Source of the DNA: Spirochaetales bacterium
GTDB taxonomy: Bacteria; Spirochaetota; Spirochaetia; Treponematales; Treponemataceae
Length of the DNA stretch: 64,000 bases
Reading direction: 5' to 3'
Assembly: GCA_030540405.1 (NCBI GenBank)
Contig: JAUNWH010000007.1
Span: 1-64,000, forward strand
The translations under genes and the position numbers were made by a program. A model generated the notes under the pieces. It was not told where the DNA came from, did no database searches, and saw only the letters and a program-made list of their open reading frames with translations. Below are positions 24,589 through 34,397 of the stretch, one piece after another (positions within the stretch are counted from its first letter, which is position 1; each line of letters starts with the position of its first letter).

Positions 24589-27066
24589 CTAGCGGTTTGT
24601 CATGCTGAAGGAAAGAACGAAATTCCAGTTTTTTCTCCAGCTGTAATCTCCGTCTCCGTCCTGATCAGTGAACACAGGAGAACCGTCTTTGATCTTAAAT
24701 GTGTTTGCGAACAACAGGCGCAAAGGGAACTGCTGAATAGAAAATCTAAAGCTCGGACCAAAACTAAAGTACCAGTCATCTTCTTTTAAATTAAAGAACT
24801 GGTAAGGCTCATCTGTAATTGCAACTGCATCGCCCCAAAGGTCAAGTGAGAAAATTCCTGGAATCACAGGCATTCTAAGTTCAAGTGAGTTGCACCACAA
24901 AGCTTTTCCGCGTCCTTTGTCTGAATTGTAAATTGTCCATCCGCGTCCATTGAACATTCCGTCTATATAAAGCTGGTTGTTCTTTTTTATTGTTGAATCC
25001 AAAGCCGAGAACTGGAATGAAAGTCCAGAATATCCCATAAGAACAAGCTTCAAGGCCCAGCTATCTGTTATAGGTTTATTTACAAGAGTAAAATATTTTT
25101 CAGCCTTTGTGTCTGTGCGCAAATAGAATTCTGTTTCTCCCCAGTCAGGAGCAAAAGGCAAAAATCCTTCATGCATAAGTCCGTACCAAGAAAGACGCTG
25201 GCTTGCAAACCATCCGCTTGAAGGATCCCATGAAATGTTTCTTCCGTCCATAGAAAATGAAGTCCAAATAGAATTACGAGGCTCCCAGTTATCCGAATAC
25301 TGGCTTATTGAAGTATCATAAGGAATCCAAAGCGAATCATCATAAAGGTTATTAATAAGACTGCTTGTAACGCCGCCAGAAAGTGTAAGAATCGCAAAGT
25401 TCGGAGTCCAGCGATGACCTAAAGAAAGTCCAAGGCTAAACTGATTCTGCTCATACTGCATATAATAATAGTCATTGTCAATGTCGCCGCTCGGAAGGAT
25501 TTTGTCTCTTAAAGCATAATTGTTTGAATGAGAATAACTAAGCGAAATATTTGTGCTTATAGGCCTGTTGAAAAGCCAGTTCTGTCCATAACTTAAAGAA
25601 ACTGACTGCTCATTTGTGGAAAGTGTTGTTCCAATAGAAGCAAGTTTTCCTTCGCCGAAAATATTTGAATCCTGAATTCTTGCAGTAAGCGCAATCGGAA
25701 TTTCTCCAGGATCTGAAACTCCGCTGAACGTAAAGCCAAAGTCAAGAGAAGTCGTACTCTGCTCTTCCACAGTGAAAACAATATCAACAAGATTTTCTTC
25801 TGAGCCTTGAAGAACTTCCGGGGAAACAGCAGAAAAATACTGAAGGTTGTAAAGATTTCTCATTCCGTTTGAAATTTTTGCATTTGAAAAAATATCGCCT
25901 TCTTCAATCGGAATTTCACGGCGGATGACAAAATCCTTTGTTTTTTCATTTCCTTTTATAAGAATATTTTCAATGTGGCTACGCGGATTTTCTTGAATTC
26001 TGATTGTATACGAAATAACTTTGGATTCCGCATCTTTATTTATATCAGTTGCAAATCTGTTTGAAGTGTAGCCGTTTTCATAATACAAGTTCTGGATATT
26101 CATTCTTGTTTCTTGAAATTTTGTTTCGTTGTAAACCGCGCCAGTTTTCAGGGTAACGAGATTTTCAAGTTCTTCTGTTGTAAAAACATGGTTTCCGTCA
26201 AAAGTAATTCCACCGAAGTTATACTGAATTCCTTCCTGAATTTCAAAAGTTATTTCAATTTCCTCGCGGTTCTTTTTTTCATTGTACGAAGTTTGTTGAT
26301 CAATATTTACAACTTTCGCATCTGCATATCCACGGTTCTGATAATAAGCAACAATCGCTCTGGAATCCGCAGACAAAGACGATTCTTGAAACGAGCCTTT
26401 CTTAAAAAGTCCTGCTTCTTTTAATGAGATTTTTCCTTTGAGAGTTTTTGAAGAAACAACTTGATTTCCTGCAAAGTCAATGCTTTTTACAACTGTTTGC
26501 CGGCCTTCCCTAATTTTGAAAGTAACATAAGCTCCGTCGTCGCGCATTTCAAAAGAAGATTCTACAGAAATTTTTGTATAGCCTTTTTCAATGTAATAAT
26601 TTCTGATAGCTCTTTCATCTTCAAGAACTTTGCTTTCTACAAAAATGTCTTTTGCCTTTAAGGAAATTTTTGACTTTAAATCAGCGTCATGAATGTATCT
26701 GTTCCCGTCAAAATTCAGCTTAATGACAACAGGACGCTCAACAACGCTCAATATAAGATTTACAGTTTTTCCGTTGTCGGCATTTTTGGCAGCCTTGATT
26801 TCAACATCATCAAAATATTCAAGGGAAAAAACTCTGTCATAAAGCTCGCTGATTAAATCGTCAGAAAACGGCTTGCTTATAAAACTACTTGTAACGCCGT
26901 CCAAGTCGCCTTGCTTTACATTTTTCAAATTGTCAAAAACTATATTTTTTATAGGCTTTCCATAAAACCAGTCTTCCGAATCTGCCTGAGAAAAAACAGG
27001 AGCAGCAGAAAAAATCGCCGCAACACAAAAAACAGCAAACACAAAAAAAGTGTTCTTAATGCGCAT
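24589..27066 (-). CDS. bamA: Outer-membrane assembly factor BamA (Omp85)
   Basis: 825 residues. A signal peptide (VAAIFSAAPVFSQ) is followed by five POTRA-like repeats to about residue 430, each rich in GN.V.../...L.. motifs such as VKSIDFAGNQVVSSKTLKGK. A 16-strand barrel fills the rest (FTFSGVSDPGEIPIALTARI onward). The RGRG-type lid motif appears as DGMFNGRGWTIYNS, and the C-terminus is a beta strand ending MTNR rather than the usual aromatic. BamA inserts barrel proteins into the outer membrane. T. pallidum TP0326 is the known counterpart. It lies 21 bases behind tamB. Confidence 0.95.
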   Translation of the reverse strand: MRIKNTFFVFAVFCVAAIFSAAPVFSQADSEDWFYGKPIKNIVFDNLKNVKQGDLDGVTSSFISKPFSDDLISELYDRVFSLEYFDDVEIKAAKNADNGKTVNLILSVVERPVVIKLNFDGNRYIHDADLKSKISLKAKDIFVESKVLEDERAIRNYYIEKGYTKISVESSFEMRDDGAYVTFKIREGRQTVVKSIDFAGNQVVSSKTLKGKISLKEAGLFKKGSFQESSLSADSRAIVAYYQNRGYADAKVVNIDQQTSYNEKKNREEIEITFEIQEGIQYNFGGITFDGNHVFTTEELENLVTLKTGAVYNETKFQETRMNIQNLYYENGYTSNRFATDINKDAESKVISYTIRIQENPRSHIENILIKGNEKTKDFVIRREIPIEEGDIFSNAKISNGMRNLYNLQYFSAVSPEVLQGSEENLVDIVFTVEEQSTTSLDFGFTFSGVSDPGEIPIALTARIQDSNIFGEGKLASIGTTLSTNEQSVSLSYGQNWLFNRPISTNISLSYSHSNNYALRDKILPSGDIDNDYYYMQYEQNQFSLGLSLGHRWTPNFAILTLSGGVTSSLINNLYDDSLWIPYDTSISQYSDNWEPRNSIWTSFSMDGRNISWDPSSGWFASQRLSWYGLMHEGFLPFAPDWGETEFYLRTDTKAEKYFTLVNKPITDSWALKLVLMGYSGLSFQFSALDSTIKKNNQLYIDGMFNGRGWTIYNSDKGRGKALWCNSLELRMPVIPGIFSLDLWGDAVAITDEPYQFFNLKEDDWYFSFGPSFRFSIQQFPLRLLFANTFKIKDGSPVFTDQDGDGDYSWRKNWNFVLSFSMTNR

Positions 27067-27087
27067 AAAATAAAATCCTCTATATCG

Positions 27088-30000
27088 TTAGAATGATACA
27101 CGCCATGACAGTGTAATAGAAGTTGCCTGTGTCCACGATTGCTGGAGCTCGCCCAAGTCAGGAGCAAAATTCCATCTTATGTTGGCAAAAGGCGCTTCAA
27201 ATTCCAAACCGATTTCCGGCTGAAAAACAAGACCGTTGCCAGAAACTCCGCCAGAATCAACTTTAGTCTTGTCATAAGTCCAATGCAGCAAAGCATCAGC
27301 ATAAATGTCATTGCCGAAGTATTTACCAATATAAACAGTCGAATTGTCAAATAAGTTACCAATTATAGAATTATTATCAGAAGCTCTGTTCATATTGAGT
27401 CCCTGCATAATTGAATTCTGCAGGATAGTGGTTCTGACAGAAAATATATCAAAATTACTCAAATCACGCAATGCACTTTCAATTTTTCTAAGAAGTGTAA
27501 CTTGAACTCCATAATCGCCTGCCGCAACAAGAAAGTTTCCGACAGAAGACGCATCGCCAGAAGCAATCTGCCCCAAAATTCCCATAATTTCATTTTCAGA
27601 TTTTGCAGGACTAGAAGAAAGAACCGCATTGAATCTTGAAATATTTTGAGAAATTGCGGAAAGTGTGATTGTAACAGGATCGCCGTTTGTGTCGTGCTCA
27701 CGAGTTTCTGCACGTACAGTTATAACAGGATCAAATTTATTCTGTGTTTCATCCAAAATCAGCTGACCTTGCTTAAGATAAAAGTTCCGGCTTAAATACG
27801 AGACCTCTCCACCACGCAAGACAATATCGCCTTTTATTCCCCAAAGTCCAGTCGCAGTATCAGCATTTACAGAAATTGGAGTTGACGGAGCAACAAGGCT
27901 TCTAACCAGCGGATTTATCGCAATCTGAACTTTTCTTCCAATCATCAAATCCAAGTTTATTGAAAAGTCAATGTCGTTTGACGCGGCAGGCTTTTTCTTC
28001 TGAGTAAAATCAGATGCATTCATGGAAACTGAAAGCTCAGCGTTTCGCAAGCCAACAGAACCGTTCAAGCTGACAGAACGATCTTCCATAACAAGAGAAG
28101 CATCTACAGAAGTGTAGCCTTTTATTCTAAAGTACGAAACTTTTGAGTCAATCGGAATATCCCCGTCTTCCAAAGTTGCAAGGTTCAGTTCAAGAGTTCC
28201 AAGCGACCATCTGTCCAAGGAAACGACCGCATTTGCAGCAAGAATTCCGTCCTTGATTTTAAAGTTTGTTTCTGGGATTGAAATTTCTTCCTGAGAAAAA
28301 TCCACATTCATTTCGGCACTTGTAAAATGATCTGGAACAAACTGCGGAAGATTAAAGTCAACATCAGAAACAACAAACCGTCCGTCCAAGTCAGGATCTG
28401 TTATGACTCCAGATAAATTTAAATTTCCTTCAACAATTGCAGAATATATAGAAAAAAGTTTTGTATTAAAAATACGGGCGCACCTTGAAACGTCCCAAAA
28501 TATATTTTCAAAATCAAGATCAACAATTTGTTTTTTTACGCTTCCGTTCAAATCAAAATGAAGAGGCTTGGCTTTTCCAACAGAAAAACTGATTTTTCCA
28601 TCATCAAGAATTTCTCCAAACGCACCGAGGTTTTCGTCAGTAATAATATCAAATCTTCCAGGAGAGCGGATTACGGAAAATTTAAATGGAACAAAATCTG
28701 TAATAAGCTCGCTTTCAACAGAAGCAAAAGTTGTTTCAACTGAATATGCTTCCGGAAAAAAGCCTTCTGGATTTTCAGAAAGATTTGAAAGCGCAAGCTC
28801 AATTCCTGTTTCAATTTTCTTTTCTCCAGCATGAGCCCTTGCTTTTAACGAAGCAGTTCCGTCAAAAGTTTCAAAGTCAACATTTGAAGAAACAGAATCT
28901 ATCTGAAAATTTTTCCATGAAATGTCCGCACTTGAAATTGTAAAAATATTTTCTATTAAAGAAGCTTCTGCCGATGCCGTCAAATTTGAACCGCCAAGCA
29001 AGAGTGAAGAATCTATTAATTTTGCAGACAAATATGGATTCTCAAAAGTTCCGCTTGCAGACAATTCCGCATTTAAAACATTATTTTCATTTTGCCTCAA
29101 AAGGAAACGGCTAAAAGGAAACGACTCGATTTTTGCTCCTGCCGAAAAATAAAAGTCACGTTTTAAATTGTCTGCTGAAAAAATTTCTCTCATAGGATTT
29201 GTAAGCTCAACCTGAAAAGAAATTCTTTCAGAACTTTTTGAATCTTTCAATTGAACAGACAAAGTTGAACTATCAAAAATTTTTTCATTTATATTCCAAA
29301 AAGCATATCCTTCACCTTCCAATTGCGCAAAAGAATCTTTGTAAACAACGCTAGAAGCAAGGAAACTTTTTTCATTTATCTCGCCTTTTATGGAAAGTTC
29401 TGGCTTCAAACGGAATTTCCCAGAAAGTTCAGAAGCGGAAAAATTTTCAATAAAAAAGTTCCAGTCATCTTTTGATAAAACTGAAAAATTAGAATCCAAA
29501 GAAAATGCAACCGTAAAATCATTTACAGAAACAGGCAAGTCTTTAAAACGCAAAGAGCCGTCTATAAAGTTTTTAAAGTCAACAGCGACATCAAGACCGT
29601 AGTCTCCAGAAATATTCAGCCAGTCTCCAAAAACAAAAAGTCCGTTAAATGCATAAGGAATTGAATTTAAACTAAAATCAGAAGAAAATGTCATCTGGCT
29701 TTTTGGAAATTCCACGTCAAGACCGCCAGATGCGCTAAATGAATTTTTCCCATAAATCAAATCAGCCTTGCTTACTTGAACAGAAGTTCCTAATTTTCCG
29801 CCTGCGCCATCAACAGACAAAAGCAAAACTTCTCTGTCTTTTTTTGTGTTGGCAAAAATCGCAAGCGGAGAATTGTAATTGTAATCTTTAAAATCTGTGG
29901 CAAAATAGGCTTCAATATTTGAAATATAAGGCTCTGAAATTTCAACAACTTTGTTTAAAACATTTTTTCCATTTTTTTCCGTAAAAAAAGCACCAGTCTT

Positions 30001-31491
30001 AACTCCTGTTTCAACAAAGAAATTTTTCAATTCAGCAGAAGCCTGAAGATACATATTTTTTCCAAGCTGAAGACTTCCGCTCGCATTTACTCTGCCTGGT
30101 TCGCCGTATTCAAGATGAGAATAATCGCTAGCTTCAAACACAAGCTCAATAGACATTCCAAGCGATGAATATCCTTGAAAAGCTGTAAAGCAACTGTAAT
30201 CTCCAAAATATAGTTGCGGAATAAAAAAATCAAACCCCTTGTCTTTTCGCGGCTCAAAAAAAATTTCACCGGAAATTTTATTTCCATTAAAAAAAGCGTA
30301 ATGCTCAAGATTCAAATATCCAGAAGGCTGAAGTTTTGGAATATAAAAAGAACCTTCAAAAGTTCCCTGAACAACTCCGCCAGATGCAGAAATTTTTTTT
30401 ACATTTATATCAGTATTATTTCCAGAAGCTTCAACATTTAAAATTTGCGTATTTTCTGAAAATCGCTTAGGTAAGGAAAAAAAAGTTCTTGACTGCCAAT
30501 TATATTTTAACGATTTTAAATCAAATGAAAATTCTGAATCAGTTGAAAGAATAGTTCCTCTAAAAAAATTCGCAACAGGATGAAGTTTTTGAGTTCTAAC
30601 AACTTTTAGCGGATCAAAAGAATTTGACTTTAACTTTGCTAAAATTTTTTTTGAACTAGCATCAAAAGAAATCATCGTGGAAAAAGGAAAAACTTCACGA
30701 ACAGAAAATATTTCAATCTTAGGACTTTTATAAGCCGCAAGAAATTCAAGTTTCCGAAGAGAAATATCAGCCTTAGAATAATTATCAAGTTTTACAGTGC
30801 ATGAACTTCCAGAAATAGAATTTAAAATTCGTCCGTTCAAGCCAAAAGTCGTTCCAAAACTTCTTTTGCCAAAATAAAACAAGAAATTTCCTTCTGACTT
30901 TAACCAAGCATCAACAGCGTTTTCGTTTTTTCCAAAATAAAAATCTTTTAATGACAAAGAAAAACTTTTATTTTCCGCAGTAAAATTTAATTTAAGATTT
31001 TTTATCTGAACATCAAGAGGAAGAATAAAGGCAATTTTTTTTACCAAGTATTCAACTTTCTCAAAAGAAATTTCAGCTGAATTATATTTCTCTTCCGAAA
31101 CAGTTTTTGCAGGATTTTTTTTTCTTTCAATATTTACAGAAGCATCTTTTAGAAAAAGTTTTTCAAACGCATTTTCAAAATCGCCTTTTAGAATTTTTGG
31201 CAAACTGAAATAAACATAAATTTTATTTACAAAAATAATTTGCTGCCCATTTTTTGAGTCCGAAACCTCTATACCTTTTATGCAGATTTTTGATAGAATG
31301 GACGGCGATAAAGATTTGTATGAAATCTTCATGCCAGTATTTTTTTCAAGTTCCAGCACAATTTTTTTCTCATAGCTTCTGATTGCTCCGTCAACTTTGC
31401 TATAAACAGGTTTCATCGCAGCAACAAAAGACGCAGCTATTAAGAGAAAAATAAGAATGCCAATGCTTGTCTTTAACACTTTAGATTTCAT
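27088..31491 (-). CDS. tamB: TamB-like translocation and assembly module protein
   Basis: 1467 residues. One N-terminal membrane anchor (GILIFLLIAASFVAAMKP) is followed by a very long repetitive beta-strand region, the hydrophobic groove of AsmA/TamB-type bridging proteins. The last 350 residues match the conserved TamB domain (formerly DUF490), including GLWGIKGDIVLRGGEVSYLS and the C-terminal strand ITLSWRVSF. Such proteins span the periplasm and are tied to barrel assembly and to lipid transport. It is first in the minus cluster and diverges from tmk; T. pallidum TP0325 occupies the same place before bamA. The divergent gap is only 75 bases. Confidence 0.9.
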   Translation of the reverse strand: MKSKVLKTSIGILIFLLIAASFVAAMKPVYSKVDGAIRSYEKKIVLELEKNTGMKISYKSLSPSILSKICIKGIEVSDSKNGQQIIFVNKIYVYFSLPKILKGDFENAFEKLFLKDASVNIERKKNPAKTVSEEKYNSAEISFEKVEYLVKKIAFILPLDVQIKNLKLNFTAENKSFSLSLKDFYFGKNENAVDAWLKSEGNFLFYFGKRSFGTTFGLNGRILNSISGSSCTVKLDNYSKADISLRKLEFLAAYKSPKIEIFSVREVFPFSTMISFDASSKKILAKLKSNSFDPLKVVRTQKLHPVANFFRGTILSTDSEFSFDLKSLKYNWQSRTFFSLPKRFSENTQILNVEASGNNTDINVKKISASGGVVQGTFEGSFYIPKLQPSGYLNLEHYAFFNGNKISGEIFFEPRKDKGFDFFIPQLYFGDYSCFTAFQGYSSLGMSIELVFEASDYSHLEYGEPGRVNASGSLQLGKNMYLQASAELKNFFVETGVKTGAFFTEKNGKNVLNKVVEISEPYISNIEAYFATDFKDYNYNSPLAIFANTKKDREVLLLSVDGAGGKLGTSVQVSKADLIYGKNSFSASGGLDVEFPKSQMTFSSDFSLNSIPYAFNGLFVFGDWLNISGDYGLDVAVDFKNFIDGSLRFKDLPVSVNDFTVAFSLDSNFSVLSKDDWNFFIENFSASELSGKFRLKPELSIKGEINEKSFLASSVVYKDSFAQLEGEGYAFWNINEKIFDSSTLSVQLKDSKSSERISFQVELTNPMREIFSADNLKRDFYFSAGAKIESFPFSRFLLRQNENNVLNAELSASGTFENPYLSAKLIDSSLLLGGSNLTASAEASLIENIFTISSADISWKNFQIDSVSSNVDFETFDGTASLKARAHAGEKKIETGIELALSNLSENPEGFFPEAYSVETTFASVESELITDFVPFKFSVIRSPGRFDIITDENLGAFGEILDDGKISFSVGKAKPLHFDLNGSVKKQIVDLDFENIFWDVSRCARIFNTKLFSIYSAIVEGNLNLSGVITDPDLDGRFVVSDVDFNLPQFVPDHFTSAEMNVDFSQEEISIPETNFKIKDGILAANAVVSLDRWSLGTLELNLATLEDGDIPIDSKVSYFRIKGYTSVDASLVMEDRSVSLNGSVGLRNAELSVSMNASDFTQKKKPAASNDIDFSINLDLMIGRKVQIAINPLVRSLVAPSTPISVNADTATGLWGIKGDIVLRGGEVSYLSRNFYLKQGQLILDETQNKFDPVITVRAETREHDTNGDPVTITLSAISQNISRFNAVLSSSPAKSENEIMGILGQIASGDASSVGNFLVAAGDYGVQVTLLRKIESALRDLSNFDIFSVRTTILQNSIMQGLNMNRASDNNSIIGNLFDNSTVYIGKYFGNDIYADALLHWTYDKTKVDSGGVSGNGLVFQPEIGLEFEAPFANIRWNFAPDLGELQQSWTQATSITLSWRVSF

Positions 31492-31566
31492 AAAAAATCT
31501 CGCTTATATTTTAACAGAAAACATTATTTGAGGAAATGCCCGACTTTAGGCAACGGAGCTGATTAT

Positions 31567-32211
31567 ATGGTTTTAGAAAATTTTATTGTGTTCGAAGGAA
31601 TTGACGGAGCAGGAACAACAACTCAGCTAGAAGTTTTAAAATCGAAAACTCCACAATTTTTATTTACAGCAGAACCAACATCTTCGGAAACTGGAAAATT
31701 TCTTCGTAAAATGCTCAAGGGAGAAATCCAAGTTACAAATGAAACAGCCGCCTATATTTTTGCCGCAGACAGAAATGAACACATAAACGGAAACTATATA
31801 ATAGAAGAAAACAAACTAATCACAGGAGTAAAATCCGCCTGTGAAAAAGGAAAAATTGTTGTGAGCGACCGCTACTTTTTTTCAAGCCTCGCATATCAAA
31901 GCATAAACTGCTCTCCAGAAATTCCACGGACGTTGAATAAATTTTTTCCATTGCCGCGTCTTCTATTCTTTTTTGACATCGAGCCAGAAATTTCACTAAA
32001 AAGAATTTCATCAAGAGGGCAAAAAGAAATTTATGAAAAAATAGACTTTCTAAAAAAGACAAAAGAAGAATACGAAAAAGTTCTTATGGAATACGATGGA
32101 ACAGAAACCGGAAAAGGAATGAAAATAGTCCGCATAGACGCAACGCTTGACAAGGAAAAAATCAGCCAGCAAATTGAAAAAGAAATAAATTCAATTTACA
32201 AAATATTCTAA
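31567..32211 (+). CDS. tmk: Thymidylate kinase-like protein with altered P-loop
   Basis: 214 residues. The family start is FIVFEGIDGAGTTTQLEVLK, followed by the substrate motif TAEPTSSETGKFLRKML, the DRYFFSSLAYQ motif and the lid region SLKRISSRGQKEIYEKIDF. It phosphorylates dTMP to dTDP. The P-loop normally reads GxDGxGKST/GKTT; here the invariant Lys is Thr (GAGTTTQ). The ATG at 31567 has GGAG 8 bases upstream, better than the TTG at 31528. It diverges from tamB and is followed by a secreted protein gene. Confidence 0.87.
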   Translation: MVLENFIVFEGIDGAGTTTQLEVLKSKTPQFLFTAEPTSSETGKFLRKMLKGEIQVTNETAAYIFAADRNEHINGNYIIEENKLITGVKSACEKGKIVVSDRYFFSSLAYQSINCSPEIPRTLNKFFPLPRLLFFFDIEPEISLKRISSRGQKEIYEKIDFLKKTKEEYEKVLMEYDGTETGKGMKIVRIDATLDKEKISQQIEKEINSIYKIF

Positions 32212-32243
32212 AAACAGCAGGCATTTTATCCGATATTCAAAGG

Positions 32244-32873
32244 GTGAAAAAGTCTTTTTTTAAAGCAACCAAAATTTTATTCTTGATTCTCATTACGTTT
32301 CTTTTTTCAGCAGAAAGAACCAATGCTTACATGGTTAAATACAAAGAAGATTTTTACAAGCTTTACCACGTTCATTACCAGCAGCAACCTGACGACTGCA
32401 TAGAAAATATTTACTGGCTGGAAAAAGCTGCTAAAGCAGATTTTTGCAATCCGCTGTATGCATACACAAAAATTGAAAATGAGCTTCAATGGGAAAAATA
32501 CCGCTATCTTTTTCAAATGCACTTGAATTTAAAATTAATAGAACAGCACTTGCGCCTTGGACGAATTTACGATAAAAATGCCGCCTATTTTTACGACGCT
32601 CCTTGGAAAGATGAATATTTGCGCAATCTTGAAAAAGCAAAAACTTGCTATGAAGCAGGATACATTTACTGGCAGGAAGCATCGCTTTGGGCTGAAAAAG
32701 CAAACGTTGGAAAATTCAAATTCTTATTTTTGACAGGAATTCAAAACTGGGAAGATGAACGGGAACGAATAAACTCAGGTTCTTTAGATTATAAAAAAAC
32801 TTTGGATCGTGAACTAAAAAGACTTAACAAAGTTATAGACGATTTAAAATCAATGGAAACGAAAAGCTACTAG
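32244..32873 (+). CDS. Secreted helical protein, function unknown
   Basis: 209 residues, not recognised. A signal peptide (ILFLILITFLFSAERTNA) leads into a helical, aromatic-rich mature part with many Tyr and Trp residues and a charged coiled-coil end (TLDRELKRLNKVIDDLKSM). The start codon is a GTG directly behind AAAGG, a cramped ribosome site, 32 bases after the tmk stop. It is probably read with tmk. A periplasmic structural or solute-binding helper role is possible, but nothing specific can be said. Confidence 0.6.
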   Translation: MKKSFFKATKILFLILITFLFSAERTNAYMVKYKEDFYKLYHVHYQQQPDDCIENIYWLEKAAKADFCNPLYAYTKIENELQWEKYRYLFQMHLNLKLIEQHLRLGRIYDKNAAYFYDAPWKDEYLRNLEKAKTCYEAGYIYWQEASLWAEKANVGKFKFLFLTGIQNWEDERERINSGSLDYKKTLDRELKRLNKVIDDLKSMETKSY

Positions 32874-32888
32874 CTTTTAAAATACCAA

Positions 32889-32917
32889 TTCACTATCCAT
32901 TTTAAATCTGATATACT
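32889..32917 (+). promoter_or_regulatory. Promoter of rqcH, predicted leaderless
   Basis: TTCACT (32889-32894), 17-base spacer, TATACT (32912-32917). Seven bases separate the -10 box from the ATG at 32925, and no Shine-Dalgarno is present. Confidence 0.6.
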
Positions 32918-32924
32918 TTGCAAA

Positions 32925-34376
32925 ATGTCCTTAAACTGCAATGAAATAAATTTAATATTGAGCGAACTCAACATTGAAGGCTCCTTTATACAAGAAATAA
33001 TCCAGCCGGGTTATGACACAGTTTCATTTAAAATTGTCGGAAAAGCAGAACCTTGCAATATTGTAATTTGCACATCGCCTCAATCATGCAGAATAAACAA
33101 AACAAATTTAAAATCTCCTAAAAATGAAAAGCCGTTAAGATTCAATGAGTTTTTAAAATCACGTGTTCAGGGAATGAGAATCAACTCATGCAAGCAGCTA
33201 GGACTTGACCGAATTGTAAAATTCGATGTTTCAACATGGAAAGACAGGCTTTTTATTTATGCCAGGCTTTGGTCAAATGCGGCAAATATTATTGTAACAG
33301 ATGAAAATGGAAAAATTCTTGACTGCTTGTACCGCCGGCCTACAAAAGGCGAAGTTACGGGCGGACTTTTTATTCCGCAAGAGAAAATCCCAACAGAAGA
33401 AGAAGAAAAAGAACTTTCACTTCAAAAATTTCCTATAAGAACATTTGACACTGACGATTTTTTCAAAGGCAAAGAAACACTTTCATTCAATGAAAAAATC
33501 AATTTGTATTACACAGAATGCGCTGGAAAACTTTCAAGAGAAAGCCTCCTTGTTCAAGCCGAAAAATGGTACAATGTAAAACGAAGCAAAATGGAAAATG
33601 CGCTTCAGCATCTTATAGAAAAGAAATCAGAATTTGAAAATGCAGGAAAGCTAAAACACACTGGAGACTTGATTCTTTCATTCGCAACCCAAATCAAAGG
33701 CTCTTACTTAGATTGCACGGACTACAACACAGGCGAGCAACTTCACATCAGGCTGAATGAAAAACTAAGTCCGCAGGAAAACGCCGCATCTTATTATGAG
33801 CAATACAAAAAAGCCGTGTCTGGAATAGAGTCTCTTGAACACGACATCGAACTTGCAAAAAAAGCAATCGCTTCACTTGATGAAGAATACAATCGGATAA
33901 TTTCAGAAAAAAATACTCTAAAGATTGAACAGCTTCTTAGGCATGACACAAAGCCAAAACAGCAGATTCAAAAAAAACATCCTGGACTTCATTATGAAAT
34001 TAACGGCTGGACAATAATCGTTGGCAGAAACTCTTCTGAAAATGACGAGCTTTTAAGGCATACTGTAAAAGGACAAGATATGTGGCTTCATACAAGAGAT
34101 TATGCCGGCGGATATGTTTTTATAAAGGCACAAAAAAACAAAACCATTCCTCTTGAGATTCTTCTTTACGCAGGAAACCTTGCGGTCTATCATTCAAAAG
34201 CAAGAAAAAACAAACAGGCAGATTTATACTATACGCAGGTAAAATTTTTGCGCCGGGCAAAAAACGGTCCAAAAGGCCTTGTGCTTCCAACTCAGGAAAA
34301 AAACTTGTTTATAAAAATCGATGATGAAAAATTAAAACGCCTTGATGAAATTGAAAAGGCAAGCGCAATTCTATAG
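32925..34376 (+). CDS. RqcH / NFACT ribosome quality-control protein
   Basis: 483 residues of the NFACT family (often named fibronectin-binding protein A). The N-terminal NFACT-N domain contains the Asp-Arg pair of RqcH in GLDRIVKFDVS. A coiled coil lies near 275-340 and the NFACT-R (DUF814) domain near 350-470 (GWTIIVGRNSSENDELL, then DMWLHTRDYAGGYVFIK). Bacterial RqcH binds split 50S subunits with stuck nascent chains and adds alanine tails. At 483 residues it is shorter than the roughly 570 of Bacillus RqcH, mostly in the middle. metF follows 21 bases on. Confidence 0.85.
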   Translation: MSLNCNEINLILSELNIEGSFIQEIIQPGYDTVSFKIVGKAEPCNIVICTSPQSCRINKTNLKSPKNEKPLRFNEFLKSRVQGMRINSCKQLGLDRIVKFDVSTWKDRLFIYARLWSNAANIIVTDENGKILDCLYRRPTKGEVTGGLFIPQEKIPTEEEEKELSLQKFPIRTFDTDDFFKGKETLSFNEKINLYYTECAGKLSRESLLVQAEKWYNVKRSKMENALQHLIEKKSEFENAGKLKHTGDLILSFATQIKGSYLDCTDYNTGEQLHIRLNEKLSPQENAASYYEQYKKAVSGIESLEHDIELAKKAIASLDEEYNRIISEKNTLKIEQLLRHDTKPKQQIQKKHPGLHYEINGWTIIVGRNSSENDELLRHTVKGQDMWLHTRDYAGGYVFIKAQKNKTIPLEILLYAGNLAVYHSKARKNKQADLYYTQVKFLRRAKNGPKGLVLPTQEKNLFIKIDDEKLKRLDEIEKASAIL

Positions 34377-34397
34377 AATAGAAAACCGAGGAATCAA

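Noticed and set aside
34377-34397. SAM or cobalamin riboswitch before metF-metH
   Set aside because: Only 21 bases separate rqcH and metF, too little for either riboswitch.
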